Source: Planomonospora_B alba
GTDB taxonomy: Bacteria; Actinomycetota; Actinomycetes; Streptosporangiales; Streptosporangiaceae
Direction: 5' to 3'
Length of the DNA: 64,000 nt
Assembly (NCBI RefSeq): GCF_039534085.1
Contig: NZ_BAAAUT010000019.1
Coordinates: forward strand, 53,134-117,133
Below the pieces are notes generated by a model. The model was not told the origin of the DNA. It saw nothing but the letters and a program-made list of their open reading frames with translations, and made no database searches. A program made the translations under genes and the position numbers. Of this stretch, positions 50,943 to 58,747 are shown one piece after another; the first letter of the stretch is position 1; each line of letters starts with the position of its first letter.

Positions 50943-51962
50943 TTATGGCCGGACCGGCGCGGTGCTGGCCCTGGCCACGAACTCCGGCGGGACCACGAAC
51001 GCCTCGCGCCCCCACCGCTCTCCCGCCTCTATCCGCCGCAGCAGCATCTCGATGCTGCGGCGGCCCACCGCGGCGAAGTCCTGCCTGACCGTGGTGAGCG
51101 GAGGCGAGAAGAACTCCGACTCGGGGATGTCGTCGAACCCGACGACGCTGATCCGCTCGGGGACCCGCACCCCCTCCTCGGCGAACGCCCGCAGCACTCC
51201 GAGCGCCATCTGGTCGTTGGCCACGAACACCGCGGTGACCCCGGCCATCCCGGCCAGGCGGCGCCCGGCCTCGTATCCCGAACGCGGGCTCCAGTCGCCG
51301 GGGAGCACCTCGGGCGCCCGGCGGCCGGCGGCGGACAGCGCGGCCCGCCACCCCTCGACCCGCCCCTCGGCCTCCAGCCAGTCCGACGGACCGCTCACGT
51401 GCCAGACCGTCTCGTGGCCGAGGCCGAGCAGGTGCTCGGTGGCCAGGCGGGCGCCCGCGACCTGGTCGACGCTGACCGTGGAGACGTCCCCGGCCTCGCC
51501 CCCCTCGACGGCGACCACCGGGACGCCCGAGGGCAGGTCCGCCAGTGCGCGGGCCGCCGAACGCTGCGGCGCGACCACGACGATGCCGTCCACCGACTGC
51601 TCCGCCAGGTAGTCGAGCGCGTCGCGCACCCCCGCCCGGTCGATGGACGTGAGGCTGACGATGCTGACGAAGTAGCCCGCGGCCCGGGCCGCCTGCTCGA
51701 TGCCGTAGACCGTGCTCGCCGGGCCGTACAGGGTGGTGTCGAAGCTGACGACGCCGAGAGTGCGCGAGTGCCGGGTGACCAGGGCGCGGGCCACGAGGTT
51801 GCGCCGGTAGCCCAGCCGGTCGATCGCCTCCAGGACCCGGGTCCGGGTCTCGGCCCGGACGTTGGGGTGGTCGTTGAGCACCCGCGAGACCGTCTGGTGC
51901 GAGACGCCCGCCAGCCGCGCCACGTCCGCCATCACGGGCAGGCGCTCCTTGCTCGGTGCCAC
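50943..51962 (-). CDS. LacI family repressor of the arabinose operon
   Basis: A 339-residue regulator. HTH: VMADVARLAGVSHQTVSRVL with the hinge segment NLVARALVTRHSRTLGVV, then an effector-binding domain (about 65-330; VVAPQRSAARALADLPSGVPVV in part, FVANDQMALGVLRAF, VVGFDDIPESEFFSPPLTTVRQDF). Functionally an AraR, though unlike the GntR-type AraR of Bacillus. GTG 51962 is chosen for GGGGAG 7-12 bases upstream; the open frame extends into the operator. Divergently no gene is present, but an operator at 52001-52014 covers its promoter, so it should repress itself and release on arabinose or an intermediate. Confidence 0.88.
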   Translation of the reverse strand: MAPSKERLPVMADVARLAGVSHQTVSRVLNDHPNVRAETRTRVLEAIDRLGYRRNLVARALVTRHSRTLGVVSFDTTLYGPASTVYGIEQAARAAGYFVSIVSLTSIDRAGVRDALDYLAEQSVDGIVVVAPQRSAARALADLPSGVPVVAVEGGEAGDVSTVSVDQVAGARLATEHLLGLGHETVWHVSGPSDWLEAEGRVEGWRAALSAAGRRAPEVLPGDWSPRSGYEAGRRLAGMAGVTAVFVANDQMALGVLRAFAEEGVRVPERISVVGFDDIPESEFFSPPLTTVRQDFAAVGRRSIEMLLRRIEAGERWGREAFVVPPEFVARASTAPVRP

Positions 51963-52000
51963 GGGCGGCTCCCCTCGTCGTCGGACCGTCTGCGTCAGAC

Positions 52001-52014
52001 TGTGAGCGTTAACA
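52001..52014. promoter_or_regulatory. AraR-like operator upstream of the repressor gene
   Basis: TGTGAGCGTTAACA. On the minus strand TTGACG (52028-52023) lies 17-18 bp before TCACAG/CACAGT, so the site fills the spacer and -10. The identical 14-mer occurs in inverted orientation at 52135-52148. Confidence 0.7.
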
Positions 52015-52090
52015 ACACGCCGCGTCAAGCACTTCTCCGGTTACGGTCGGATTACGCCGCCCGGGCGTGAAACGTGACGTCAGTCCGGTC

Positions 52091-52119
52091 TTGACGGCGG
52101 GACCGCGAGGCCCTTCAAT
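52091..52119 (+). promoter_or_regulatory. Orphan plus-strand promoter
   Basis: TTGACG, exactly 17 bp, then TTCAAT: one of the better promoter matches in the window. An operator follows 15 bp after the -10. No plus-strand gene lies downstream; transcription would run antisense into the CHAP gene at 52241-53296. Confidence 0.5.
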
Positions 52120-52134
52120 GGGGCACCACAGATC

Positions 52135-52148
52135 TGTTAACGCTCACA
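52135..52148. promoter_or_regulatory. AraR-like operator, inverted copy
   Basis: TGTTAACGCTCACA is the exact reverse complement of the site at 52001-52014. Centre-to-centre distance is 134 bp, close to a whole number of helical turns, so looping between the two sites is possible. Confidence 0.65.
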
Positions 52149-52240
52149 TCGACGGTCCGCGGCGACCGGCGGCGCTCCCGTGCGATCCGCGTGGAGCGGA
52201 CCGCACGGGACGGCGCGGACGGCCGGGGAGGTCGCGAGGA

Positions 52241-53296
52241 TCAGCTTCCGTAGGCGGGGTGCCCGAACCCGACGATGTTGGCCATGGTGCGCGTGCGGGT
52301 GACGACCCTGTCGCTGATGTTGCCCTCGACGGTGGTGACCGAGCCGTCGGGGTTCACCCCGGTCACCAGGCCCACGTGGTCGATCGCCGCGATGCTGCGC
52401 GAGCCGGCCCAGTCGAAGAAGACCAGGTCGCCGACCTTCGGCTTGCGGTCGAAACGGCCCTGCTCGTCGAACCACTCGGCGTGCCAGGGGGTGTAGGCGA
52501 AGACCCCCATCCGGTCCTGCACGCCGTTCTGCACCCCGACCCAGGCCAGGAACATGTCGCACCAGGCCGCGGCGGCGAAGCCCTTCTGGCCGGTGTAGCG
52601 GTCGTACCAGGTGCCGTAGGAGGTCGTGCCGTCCTTCTTCTCGCCCTCGCCGACCCGGGCGAGCGCGGTGGAGACGACCCGCCGCACCTGGGCGGCGGCG
52701 CTGCTGTGCGCCCCGCTCTCCGCGGCCGGCAGGCCGGGCGCCTGGAGCCCTCCGGCGAGCTCCTGCGCGAGACTCCCCGCGAGGTCCTGCGTGAGGCCTC
52801 CCGCGAGGCCCTGCGTGGGATTCCCGGCGAGGTTCTGCGCGAGGCTCCCCGCGAGGTCCTCGGTGAGACCTCCGGCCAGGCCCCCCGCCGGGTCCCCGGC
52901 CCCGCCGGTCCCCGGCTGCGCGGGGGCCTGGAGCCCGCCTCGGAGCTGGGCCTGCGCCTGCGCGATCTGCGCCTGGACCTGCGCGAGCCGGTCCTGGCCC
53001 GCCACCTGCGGGACGGCCGTCCCGGAGGCCCCGCCGGTCCCGGTCCGCGCGGAGGGCCCGGTGGCCGCGGACGGCCGCTGCGCCGTCCCGCTCCGGAGCG
53101 TCTCGATGTTGGACTGGATCTCGGCGATCCGGGCCTGCATGTCCCCGAAGGGGGTCGCATCGAGCCTGTGGTCGACGGCCGTGCGGGCGTCGGCGGCGGC
53201 CGGTCCGGCGGACAGGACGGAGAACCCGGTGACGGCGGCGAGGGCCAGGCCCGCGGAGACGCCCCCGCGGTAGAAGACGCGCGACAGAGCGGACAA
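52241..53296 (-). CDS. Secreted CHAP-domain protein with LAG-repeat linker
   Basis: A 351-residue exported protein. The likely TTG start (AAAGGGA upstream) gives a short basic region and hydrophobic signal peptide ending AAADA. A coiled-coil-like Gln/Ala segment follows (about 55-110), then a low-complexity stretch of GGLTxDLAGSLAQ-type 8-residue units (about 130-175). The C-terminal CHAP amidase/endopeptidase domain has catalytic Cys in AAAWCDMFLAWVG and His in AIDHVGLVTG. Such enzymes cut peptidoglycan stem peptides. GTG 53338 is an alternative start. Confidence 0.78.
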   Translation of the reverse strand: MSALSRVFYRGGVSAGLALAAVTGFSVLSAGPAAADARTAVDHRLDATPFGDMQARIAEIQSNIETLRSGTAQRPSAATGPSARTGTGGASGTAVPQVAGQDRLAQVQAQIAQAQAQLRGGLQAPAQPGTGGAGDPAGGLAGGLTEDLAGSLAQNLAGNPTQGLAGGLTQDLAGSLAQELAGGLQAPGLPAAESGAHSSAAAQVRRVVSTALARVGEGEKKDGTTSYGTWYDRYTGQKGFAAAAWCDMFLAWVGVQNGVQDRMGVFAYTPWHAEWFDEQGRFDRKPKVGDLVFFDWAGSRSIAAIDHVGLVTGVNPDGSVTTVEGNISDRVVTRTRTMANIVGFGHPAYGS

Positions 53297-53487
53297 GGAC
53301 GCGTTCCCTTTCTGCTGCCCGCGGGGAGGGGCCCGCACCACGGCGGGTGGCGGGCCGGAGAAGGCTCCCGGCGCGGGGAGGACCACCCGCCGGGACCGGC
53401 GCAGACCTGCGGGCAACCACGGTCCGCGCACATCCTGCTGTCGCCTAGACCGTCGGCGACCGCGGACCGTTACTGAGGCAAAAAGGG

Positions 53488-53506
53488 CGGTGACGTTGGG
53501 TCACCG
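53488..53506. promoter_or_regulatory. Inverted repeat in the CHAP/endonuclease V divergent region
   Basis: CGGTGAC-GTTGG-GTCACCG, two perfect 7-bp arms. It lies in the 326-bp gap 53297-53622, which holds the long GC-rich CHAP leader and the nfi promoter. The GTGAC-N5-GTCAC form recalls MtrA boxes upstream of actinobacterial cell-wall hydrolases. I see no other gene there, and no riboswitch consensus. Confidence 0.4.
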
Positions 53507-53622
53507 TCTCCGGCGAGGGTCGCGATCCCGCTCACGGACCGTCGGCACCGCGCGCCCGGGCCCGGCGGAGCGGTCGGCACGGCCGTCGCGCGTGCCCGGT
53601 CCGCGGGATATCGTCACGCCCT

Positions 53623-54297
53623 GTGAAGATTCAGCTCTCCCACCCGTGGCCGGAGACCGCCGCCGAGGCCGAGGCCGTGCAGGACGCGCTCCGGGCCGGG
53701 CTCGACCTGGCGGGCCCGGGCCCCGCCCGCCCGGCGACCGTGGCGGGGGTGGACGTCGCCTACCGCGGCGACCGGCTCGCGGCCGCGGTCGTCGTCCTCG
53801 ACGCGGCGACCCACCGGATCGTCGAGCAGGTCGCGGTGGCCGGACGGACCGCGTTCGCGTACGTCCCCGGACTGCTGGCGTTCCGGGAGCTGCCCTCCCT
53901 CGTCGAGGCGCTGGAGCGGCTCACCGCGGTCCCCGACCTCATCGTCTGCGACGGGTACGGCCTGGCGCACCCCCGCCGCTTCGGCCTGGCCTGCCACCTG
54001 GGGGTGCTCACCGGCCTGCCCACCGTGGGCGTGGGCAAGACCGCCTTCGTCGGCTCCCACCGCGAGCCGGGCCACCGACGCGGGGACTGGAGCGAGCTGC
54101 TGCTGGACGGCGACGTGGTGGGCCGGGTGCTGCGCACGCAGGACGGCGTCAAACCGGTCTTCGTCTCCGTCGGCCACCGCATCGACCTGGACACGGCCTG
54201 CCGGCACGTCCTGGCGCTCAGCCCCCGCTACCGCCTCCCGGAGACGACCCGGGCCGCCGACCGGCTCTCCCGGGCGGCCCTGCGGGCGGCCTCCTGA
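53623..54297 (+). CDS. nfi: Endonuclease V
   Basis: A 224-residue DNA repair nuclease that nicks near deoxyinosine. Catalytic acids: D44 in AGVDVAY, E89 in YVPGLLAFRELP, and D110 in CDGYGLAHPRRFGLACHLGV; VGVGKTAF is also typical. Length is normal. GTG start at 53623 aligns with the family N-terminus. It stands alone, convergent with the response regulator gene, with a GC hairpin between. Confidence 0.93.
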   Translation: MKIQLSHPWPETAAEAEAVQDALRAGLDLAGPGPARPATVAGVDVAYRGDRLAAAVVVLDAATHRIVEQVAVAGRTAFAYVPGLLAFRELPSLVEALERLTAVPDLIVCDGYGLAHPRRFGLACHLGVLTGLPTVGVGKTAFVGSHREPGHRRGDWSELLLDGDVVGRVLRTQDGVKPVFVSVGHRIDLDTACRHVLALSPRYRLPETTRAADRLSRAALRAAS

Positions 54298-54394
54298 CGG
54301 CGGCCTCCGGCCGGGGGCGCCTCCTCACCGGCGCGGGGCACCGGGACGGACCGGCACGCTAAGGGATCGGCGCGGCGTGCGGGCGGGGGCGAGG

Positions 54395-54418
54395 GCGCGG
54401 GCCGGGCGCGGCCCGCGC
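54395..54418. terminator. Hairpin between convergent nfi and response-regulator genes
   Basis: GCGCGGGCC (54395-54403) pairs with GGCCCGCGC (54410-54418) with a 6-base loop, 14 bases before the regulator stop codon. Confidence 0.6.
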
Positions 54419-54431
54419 GGGCGGAGAAGCT

Positions 54432-54815
54432 TCAGAGATGGGTCCCCGCCACCCGGGCCAGCAGGTCCTGCACCCGGGTCGCGAGGTCCTTGGGGCTGAA
54501 CGGCTTGGTCATGTAGTCGTCGACACCCGCCTCGAACGCCTGCGTCACGTCGGCCTGCTCCGACTTGGCCGACAGCATGAGCACCGCGACGTTCTGCCCG
54601 CCCGGCATCTCCCTCAGCCTGCGGCACACCTCGGGGCCGGACAGCCCCGGCATCATCCAGTCGAGGATCACCACATCGGGCAGCCGTTCGGCCAGAGCAT
54701 CCATCGCCGCCAGCCCGTCGTTGGCCATCCGCACCTCGTGCCCGGCCTTCTTCAGCGCGAAACTGATCACGAACTGGATGTCGGTGTCGTCCTCCACCGT
54801 CAGAACCCTGGCCAT
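54432..54815 (-). CDS. Single-domain CheY-like response regulator
   Basis: A 127-residue receiver domain with no output domain. The acidic pocket is E8-D9-D10, the phosphoacceptor D52 in ILDWMMPG, S82 in LMLSAKSE at the switch position, and K104 in DYMTKPF. No histidine kinase gene is adjacent, so it must be phosphorylated by an unlinked kinase or phosphorelay. Its targets cannot be told from the sequence. Confidence 0.9.
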   Translation of the reverse strand: MARVLTVEDDTDIQFVISFALKKAGHEVRMANDGLAAMDALAERLPDVVILDWMMPGLSGPEVCRRLREMPGGQNVAVLMLSAKSEQADVTQAFEAGVDDYMTKPFSPKDLATRVQDLLARVAGTHL

Positions 54816-54953
54816 GTCTCACCCCCAACAGAGCGCGTCCCCGTTAAGTCAGTGCCCTGACCAGCGACATTCATACCGGCCTCGTGCCCTTTGCGCGAAT
54901 TTGACGAGGACCGCGGCCCGTCCGCCGGGGACCCCTGCGGCACACTGGGACGG

Positions 54954-55460
54954 GTGACGGACCGGCGCGAGGGACCCTCCGGAACCGTACCCCGCCGCGA
55001 GGTCGCGATCCTCATCGGCCTGCAGGGTTCGGGCAAGACGAGTTTCTACCACCGGGTGCTCGCCGCCACCCACGCCCACGTGAGCAAGGACCACTTCCCG
55101 CGCGCCCGGCGGCGCCAGGAGCGGCAGCTCCGGCTGATCCGCGCGGCGCTGGAGGAGGGACGCGACGTGGCCGTGGACAACACCAACCCCTCCCCGCAGG
55201 AGTGGCTGCCCCTCATCGAGGTCGCCCGCGGGCACGGGGCCCGCGTGGTCGGCTACTGGTTCCCGCCCGACCTGGCGGCCTCCCTGGAGCGCAACGCCGC
55301 GCGGCAGGGGCGGGCCCGGGTCCCGGAGGTGGGCCTGTACGCCACTCTCAAGCGCCTGCGCCGCCCACGCCTGGCCGACGGGTTCGACGAGCTGTTCACC
55401 GTCGGCTTCGACGGTCGCGGCGGGTTCACCGTGCGGCCGCTGCCGGAGAGACCCCCGTGA
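54954..55460 (+). CDS. Small P-loop kinase (AAA_33, polynucleotide-kinase-like)
   Basis: A 168-residue protein with Walker A GLQGSGKTSF near residue 20, VSKDHFPRARRRQERQ after strand 2, and VAVDNTNPSPQEW, a pattern shared with the kinase domain of polynucleotide kinase/Pnkp and related AAA_33 proteins. The C-terminal lid helix ASLERNAARQGRARVP is present. The phosphorylated target, RNA/DNA end or a small molecule, is not known. GTG 54954 is chosen as closest to the P-loop domain; the frame opens at 54891. Followed by a same-strand permease gene 153 bp later. Confidence 0.8.
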   Translation: MTDRREGPSGTVPRREVAILIGLQGSGKTSFYHRVLAATHAHVSKDHFPRARRRQERQLRLIRAALEEGRDVAVDNTNPSPQEWLPLIEVARGHGARVVGYWFPPDLAASLERNAARQGRARVPEVGLYATLKRLRRPRLADGFDELFTVGFDGRGGFTVRPLPERPP

Positions 55461-55613
55461 CCGGCGCACGCCGCGGAAGGTACGGCCGCGTCCGGAGGGA
55501 GCGCGGCGGCACGGCCGCCGTCCGGCGGCGCCGCGGACGGGACAGGGACGCGCGCGACGGCTAGCCTGGGGAAGGCGGGCGATCCGCGCCGTCGACCACG
55601 GGAGATGACGGTC

Positions 55614-57062
55614 ATGGCCATGCTCCGGGCAGGATCGGGCGTGCTGCGCCGCAAGCCCATCGAGCACCTCGGCGAGCCGGAGGGCGGCGGGAGCGAGCGG
55701 CTCACCCGCGTGCTCGGGCTCTGGCAGCTCACCGCGATCGGGGTGGGCGGGATCATCGGGGCGGGCATCTTCACGCTCGCGGGCACGGTCGCCAACGGCA
55801 CGGCCGGCCCCGCGGTCGTGGTGTCGTTCCTGATCGCCGGGGTGGCGAGCGCGGCGGCGGCGCTGTCCTACGCGGAGTTCGCCGGGCTCATCCCGAAGGC
55901 CGGCTCCGCCTACACCTACGGCTACGCGGTCCTCGGCGAGCTGGCGGGCTGGTTCATCGGCTGGGACCTGCTGCTGGAGTACACCGCGATCGTCGCGGTG
56001 GTCGCCATCGGCATCTCCGGTTACTTCTCGTTCCTCCTCACCGACCTGGGCGTGGCGCTGCCGGCGTGGATGCTGGGCGCGCCGGGCACCGGCGAGGGGC
56101 ACCGGGTGGACCTGTTCGCGGCGGCCCTGTGCCTGCTGATCGCCTTCCTGCTGAACCTCGGCATGCGGAGCGCGGCCCGCTTCGAGACGGCCGTCGTCGT
56201 CCTGAAGGTCGCCGTGGTGCTCCTGGTCGTCGGCGTCGGCGTCTTCCACGTCGACATCGCGAACTACACGCCGTTCTTCCCCTACGGCCTCGGCGGCGCG
56301 CTCACCGGGGCCGCCACGGTGTTCTTCGCCGTCTTCGGCTACGACGCGATGAGCACGGCGGCCGAGGAGTCCAGGGACGCGCAGCGCCACATGCCGAAGG
56401 CGATCGTGTACTCGCTGGCCGTCTCGATGGTCCTGTACGTGCTGGCCTGCCTGGTGCTGACGGGCATGCAGCACCACACGGAGATCGACCCGGAGAGCGG
56501 CTTCTCCTCCGCCTTCCAGGCGGCGGGCCTGCGCGGCCTGGCGGACGTGATCGCGGTCGGCGCGATCGTCGGCATCCTCACCGTGATGTTCACGTTCATG
56601 CTCGGCGTGACCCGGGTCTGGTTCGCGATGAGCCGCGACGGCCTGCTGCCGAAGTGGTTCGCCAGGACGCACCCGACCCGGCACGTGCCGACGCGGGTGA
56701 CCTGGATCGCCGGGGCCGTCTCCGCGCTCATCGCGGGGTTCCTGCCCATCGCGGAGGCGGCGGAGCTGACCAACATCGGCATCCTGCTCGCCTTCGCCGT
56801 CGTGTGCACGGCGGTGATCGTGCTGCGTTACCGCAGGCCCGACATGCCGCGCTCCTTCCGCTGCCCGGGCATGCCGGTCGTGCCCGCGGTCGGCGTGCTC
56901 TTCTCCCTCTGGCTGATCACCTTCCTGCAGTGGGAGACCTGGGCGCGCTTCGCCGTGTGGTTCGTGCTCGGCCTGGCGGTGTACTTCGGTTACTCCTACC
57001 GGCACTCCGCGCTGGCCGGGGCGGACCGCGCGGGACCGGAAGGGCCCGGGGAGCCGTCGTAG
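55614..57062 (+). CDS. APC family amino acid permease (cationic amino acid transporter-like)
   Basis: A 482-residue membrane protein with about twelve helices. GVGGIIGAGIFTLAG is the APC helix-1 substrate motif, LSYAEFAGLIPKAGSAYTYGYA helix 3, and FFAVFGYDAMSTAAEESRDAQRHMPKAI the CAT/YhdG-type helix 6 segment. Probably imports basic or other amino acids with protons. ATG 55614 is preferred to 55605, which abuts GGGAG. The loop after helix 4 and the tail (AGPEGPGEPS) are variable. Confidence 0.88.
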   Translation: MAMLRAGSGVLRRKPIEHLGEPEGGGSERLTRVLGLWQLTAIGVGGIIGAGIFTLAGTVANGTAGPAVVVSFLIAGVASAAAALSYAEFAGLIPKAGSAYTYGYAVLGELAGWFIGWDLLLEYTAIVAVVAIGISGYFSFLLTDLGVALPAWMLGAPGTGEGHRVDLFAAALCLLIAFLLNLGMRSAARFETAVVVLKVAVVLLVVGVGVFHVDIANYTPFFPYGLGGALTGAATVFFAVFGYDAMSTAAEESRDAQRHMPKAIVYSLAVSMVLYVLACLVLTGMQHHTEIDPESGFSSAFQAAGLRGLADVIAVGAIVGILTVMFTFMLGVTRVWFAMSRDGLLPKWFARTHPTRHVPTRVTWIAGAVSALIAGFLPIAEAAELTNIGILLAFAVVCTAVIVLRYRRPDMPRSFRCPGMPVVPAVGVLFSLWLITFLQWETWARFAVWFVLGLAVYFGYSYRHSALAGADRAGPEGPGEPS

Positions 57063-57081
57063 GGCCGCCGCGCGGGGCCGG

Positions 57082-57843
57082 TCAGGGTGTGGCGGGCGGG
57101 TGCAGCCAGCGGGCCGGGACCCGCGCCGTCACCGCCGCCGGCACCTCCACCTCGCGCCCGTCCGCGTCGTACAGCCCGCCGCGCACCCGGTAGGCGACGC
57201 CGGGCCGCAGGCACAGGGCCGCCGCCTGCTCGGGGGTGAGCCCGATGTCGACGCCGCCGGACTCCACCACGCGCACCCCTTCGACCATCGGCACGTCGTC
57301 GACGACGAGCACCTCCGTGACCGTCATCTCGAAGGCGCCGCCGCGCAGCCCGCCGTACTCCCGCTGCAGGTCCGGCCGCAGATCCCCGTACCGCGCGTCG
57401 GGCACGTGCACCCGGTAGGTCCCGCCGACCGCGACGGCGGATCCGCCCGGGCCGCCGGGCGCGTCCGCGGCGGGGCGCGCGGTGGAGCCGGCGGAGTACG
57501 CGGCCGGGACGGTGGGGCGCACGGCCGGCTCCGCACCGAGTGCTCCGGTCCGCGCCGTTCCCGGGGCGGCCGCGTGCGGGAGGGGGGAGGTGCGGGCGCC
57601 GCCGCTCCGCCGGGCACGGCGCCGTGGCAGCGCCAGGAGCAGCCCGCACACCAGTGCGCCGCCGGCCGCCGCCCGGAGGAGCGGCGGGTCCGCGGGCCAG
57701 GCCAGGAGCAGTGCGGCGGCGAGGGCGAGCACGGCGGCGACGGCGGTCCGCCTGCCCGGCGTACCGCGGCCGGGACGGCCGTCCGCCCGGCGCCCCGGCC
57801 GCCCGGGACGGCCGGGGGAGAGATCGAACAGATGCGACGGCAT
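57082..57843 (-). CDS. Membrane protein of unknown function
   Basis: 253 residues. The N-terminal 40 are basic (GRPGRPGRRADGRPG), then two transmembrane helices (AVAAVLALAAALLLAWPA and LLRAAAGGALVCGLLLAL), a basic stop, a disordered Pro/Ala linker, and a soluble C-terminal domain of about 110 residues from YRVHVPDARYGDLRPDLQ to the end, with many Val-rich strands. I do not recognise the domain. GGAAGG lies 5 bases before ATG 57843. Convergent with the permease gene (19-bp gap) and divergent from the gene at 58132. Confidence 0.6.
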   Translation of the reverse strand: MPSHLFDLSPGRPGRPGRRADGRPGRGTPGRRTAVAAVLALAAALLLAWPADPPLLRAAAGGALVCGLLLALPRRRARRSGGARTSPLPHAAAPGTARTGALGAEPAVRPTVPAAYSAGSTARPAADAPGGPGGSAVAVGGTYRVHVPDARYGDLRPDLQREYGGLRGGAFEMTVTEVLVVDDVPMVEGVRVVESGGVDIGLTPEQAAALCLRPGVAYRVRGGLYDADGREVEVPAAVTARVPARWLHPPATP

Positions 57844-57893
57844 GGCGGCCTTCCGACAAGACCATGAGGACATCGTCACCATATGCGATTTTT

Positions 57894-57909
57894 ATGGTCC
57901 TTTGACCAT
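57894..57909. promoter_or_regulatory. Inverted repeat in a divergent promoter region
   Basis: ATGGTC-CTTT-GACCAT, perfect 6-bp arms, in an AT-rich patch 50 bp from the start of the membrane protein gene. A further GACCAT lies at about 57870. The rest of 57844-58131 shows no gene. Confidence 0.45.
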
Positions 57910-58131
57910 TTTTGGTAAGAGACAACCCTTCGCGGCCGACCTTCCGGGTGCCGGCACCGCACCCGTCGGCGGCACGTCCGAGCAGGTCAAGCCCGGTGAC
58001 GGGCGGGATTTCGGTAAAGATTCCGTCTGCGGCGGGCCCCGATCCGGATGGGACGGGTGTTCCTGGGTAAGGCAATCGTCCCGGCCGCTGTACTGCCGGA
58101 CCGGCAGGGCGCACCACGAAAGAGGGTCACG

Positions 58132-58506
58132 ATGGCGAACGAGATCACCGAAGGCAAGGCCGCGGCGCGCGCGCTGGCCGCACGGCTGCCCGGCTGGACG
58201 GTCTGGTACGGCGAGCACACCCGCCACTTCTGGGCCCTCTCCCGCGCGCGGCGGCCCTCCGGCGCCTCGCACGCCGAGGCGGAGACGGCCGAGGAGCTGG
58301 AGCGGGCGGTCCGGCTCATCGAGGACGGCGCCGCGCCCCCGCCCTCCCCCGCCCGCGAGACGCCCGCCAGGCAGGCCTCCCCGCAGCAGGCCCCCGCACA
58401 GCAGACGGCGCAGCAGGCCCCCGCGCCCGAGGCGTCGCACCCCGGCCCGGCCGCCGCCCCGGAGCCCGAGCCGCGCCGCGCCGAGCCGGTGCGGGCGGCC
58501 CGCTGA
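58132..58506 (+). CDS. Small hypothetical protein with disordered Ala/Pro/Gln tail
   Basis: 124 residues. A compact N-terminal half (about 1-60) contains ALAARLPGWTVWYGEHTRHFWALSRA, a Trp/Tyr-rich strand pattern seen in many small actinomycete proteins of unknown role, then an acidic helix (EAETAEELERAVRLIED). The second half is low-complexity Ala/Pro/Gln/Glu. ATG 58132 is supported by AGAGGG 6 bases upstream. No signal peptide or helix; function unknown. Confidence 0.6.
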   Translation: MANEITEGKAAARALAARLPGWTVWYGEHTRHFWALSRARRPSGASHAEAETAEELERAVRLIEDGAAPPPSPARETPARQASPQQAPAQQTAQQAPAPEASHPGPAAAPEPEPRRAEPVRAAR

Positions 58507-58530
58507 GCCCCGGGTCCGGTCCGGGATGAC

Positions 58531-58568
58531 CGCCGGGCCGCCGCCCCGGTGAGGGCGGCGGCCCGGCG
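58531..58568 (+). terminator. Very strong terminator hairpin
   Basis: A perfect 16-bp stem (58531-58546 with 58553-58568) with the 6-base loop CGGTGA, 25 bases after the hypothetical gene. One of the strongest hairpins seen in the window. Confidence 0.8.
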
Positions 58569-58747
58569 GCCCCGTCCCGGCCCCGCCACCGCCCCGCCCG
58601 GCCCCCGGACCTCGCGGAGGGGTGAACCGTCCGAGAACGGGTATGATCATTTGTCATAAAAAGCGAAGATAGTCCGATTAACTCTCGCGTGATCCTCTTG
58701 CCGCCGACCGGTCCGGTGGCGGCACGGAGACAAGGAGTGAACCCGGA

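Noticed and set aside
52067..53476. Plus-strand frame under the orphan promoter as a real gene
   Set aside because: The product is low-complexity and antisense to the CHAP gene, with no recognisable domain.
53297..53622. Possible c-di-AMP (ydaO) riboswitch before the CHAP gene, as is common for actinobacterial wall hydrolases
   Set aside because: I could not find the conserved GGGGTGAATC-like or GACAGCTAACC-like blocks; only simple hairpins are visible. A covariance-model search would settle it.
58507..58747. Possible riboswitch in the leader of the second CHAP gene
   Set aside because: After the terminator only about 110 bases remain before the start, with one GCCGCC/GGCGGC hairpin; too short and lacking the consensus.
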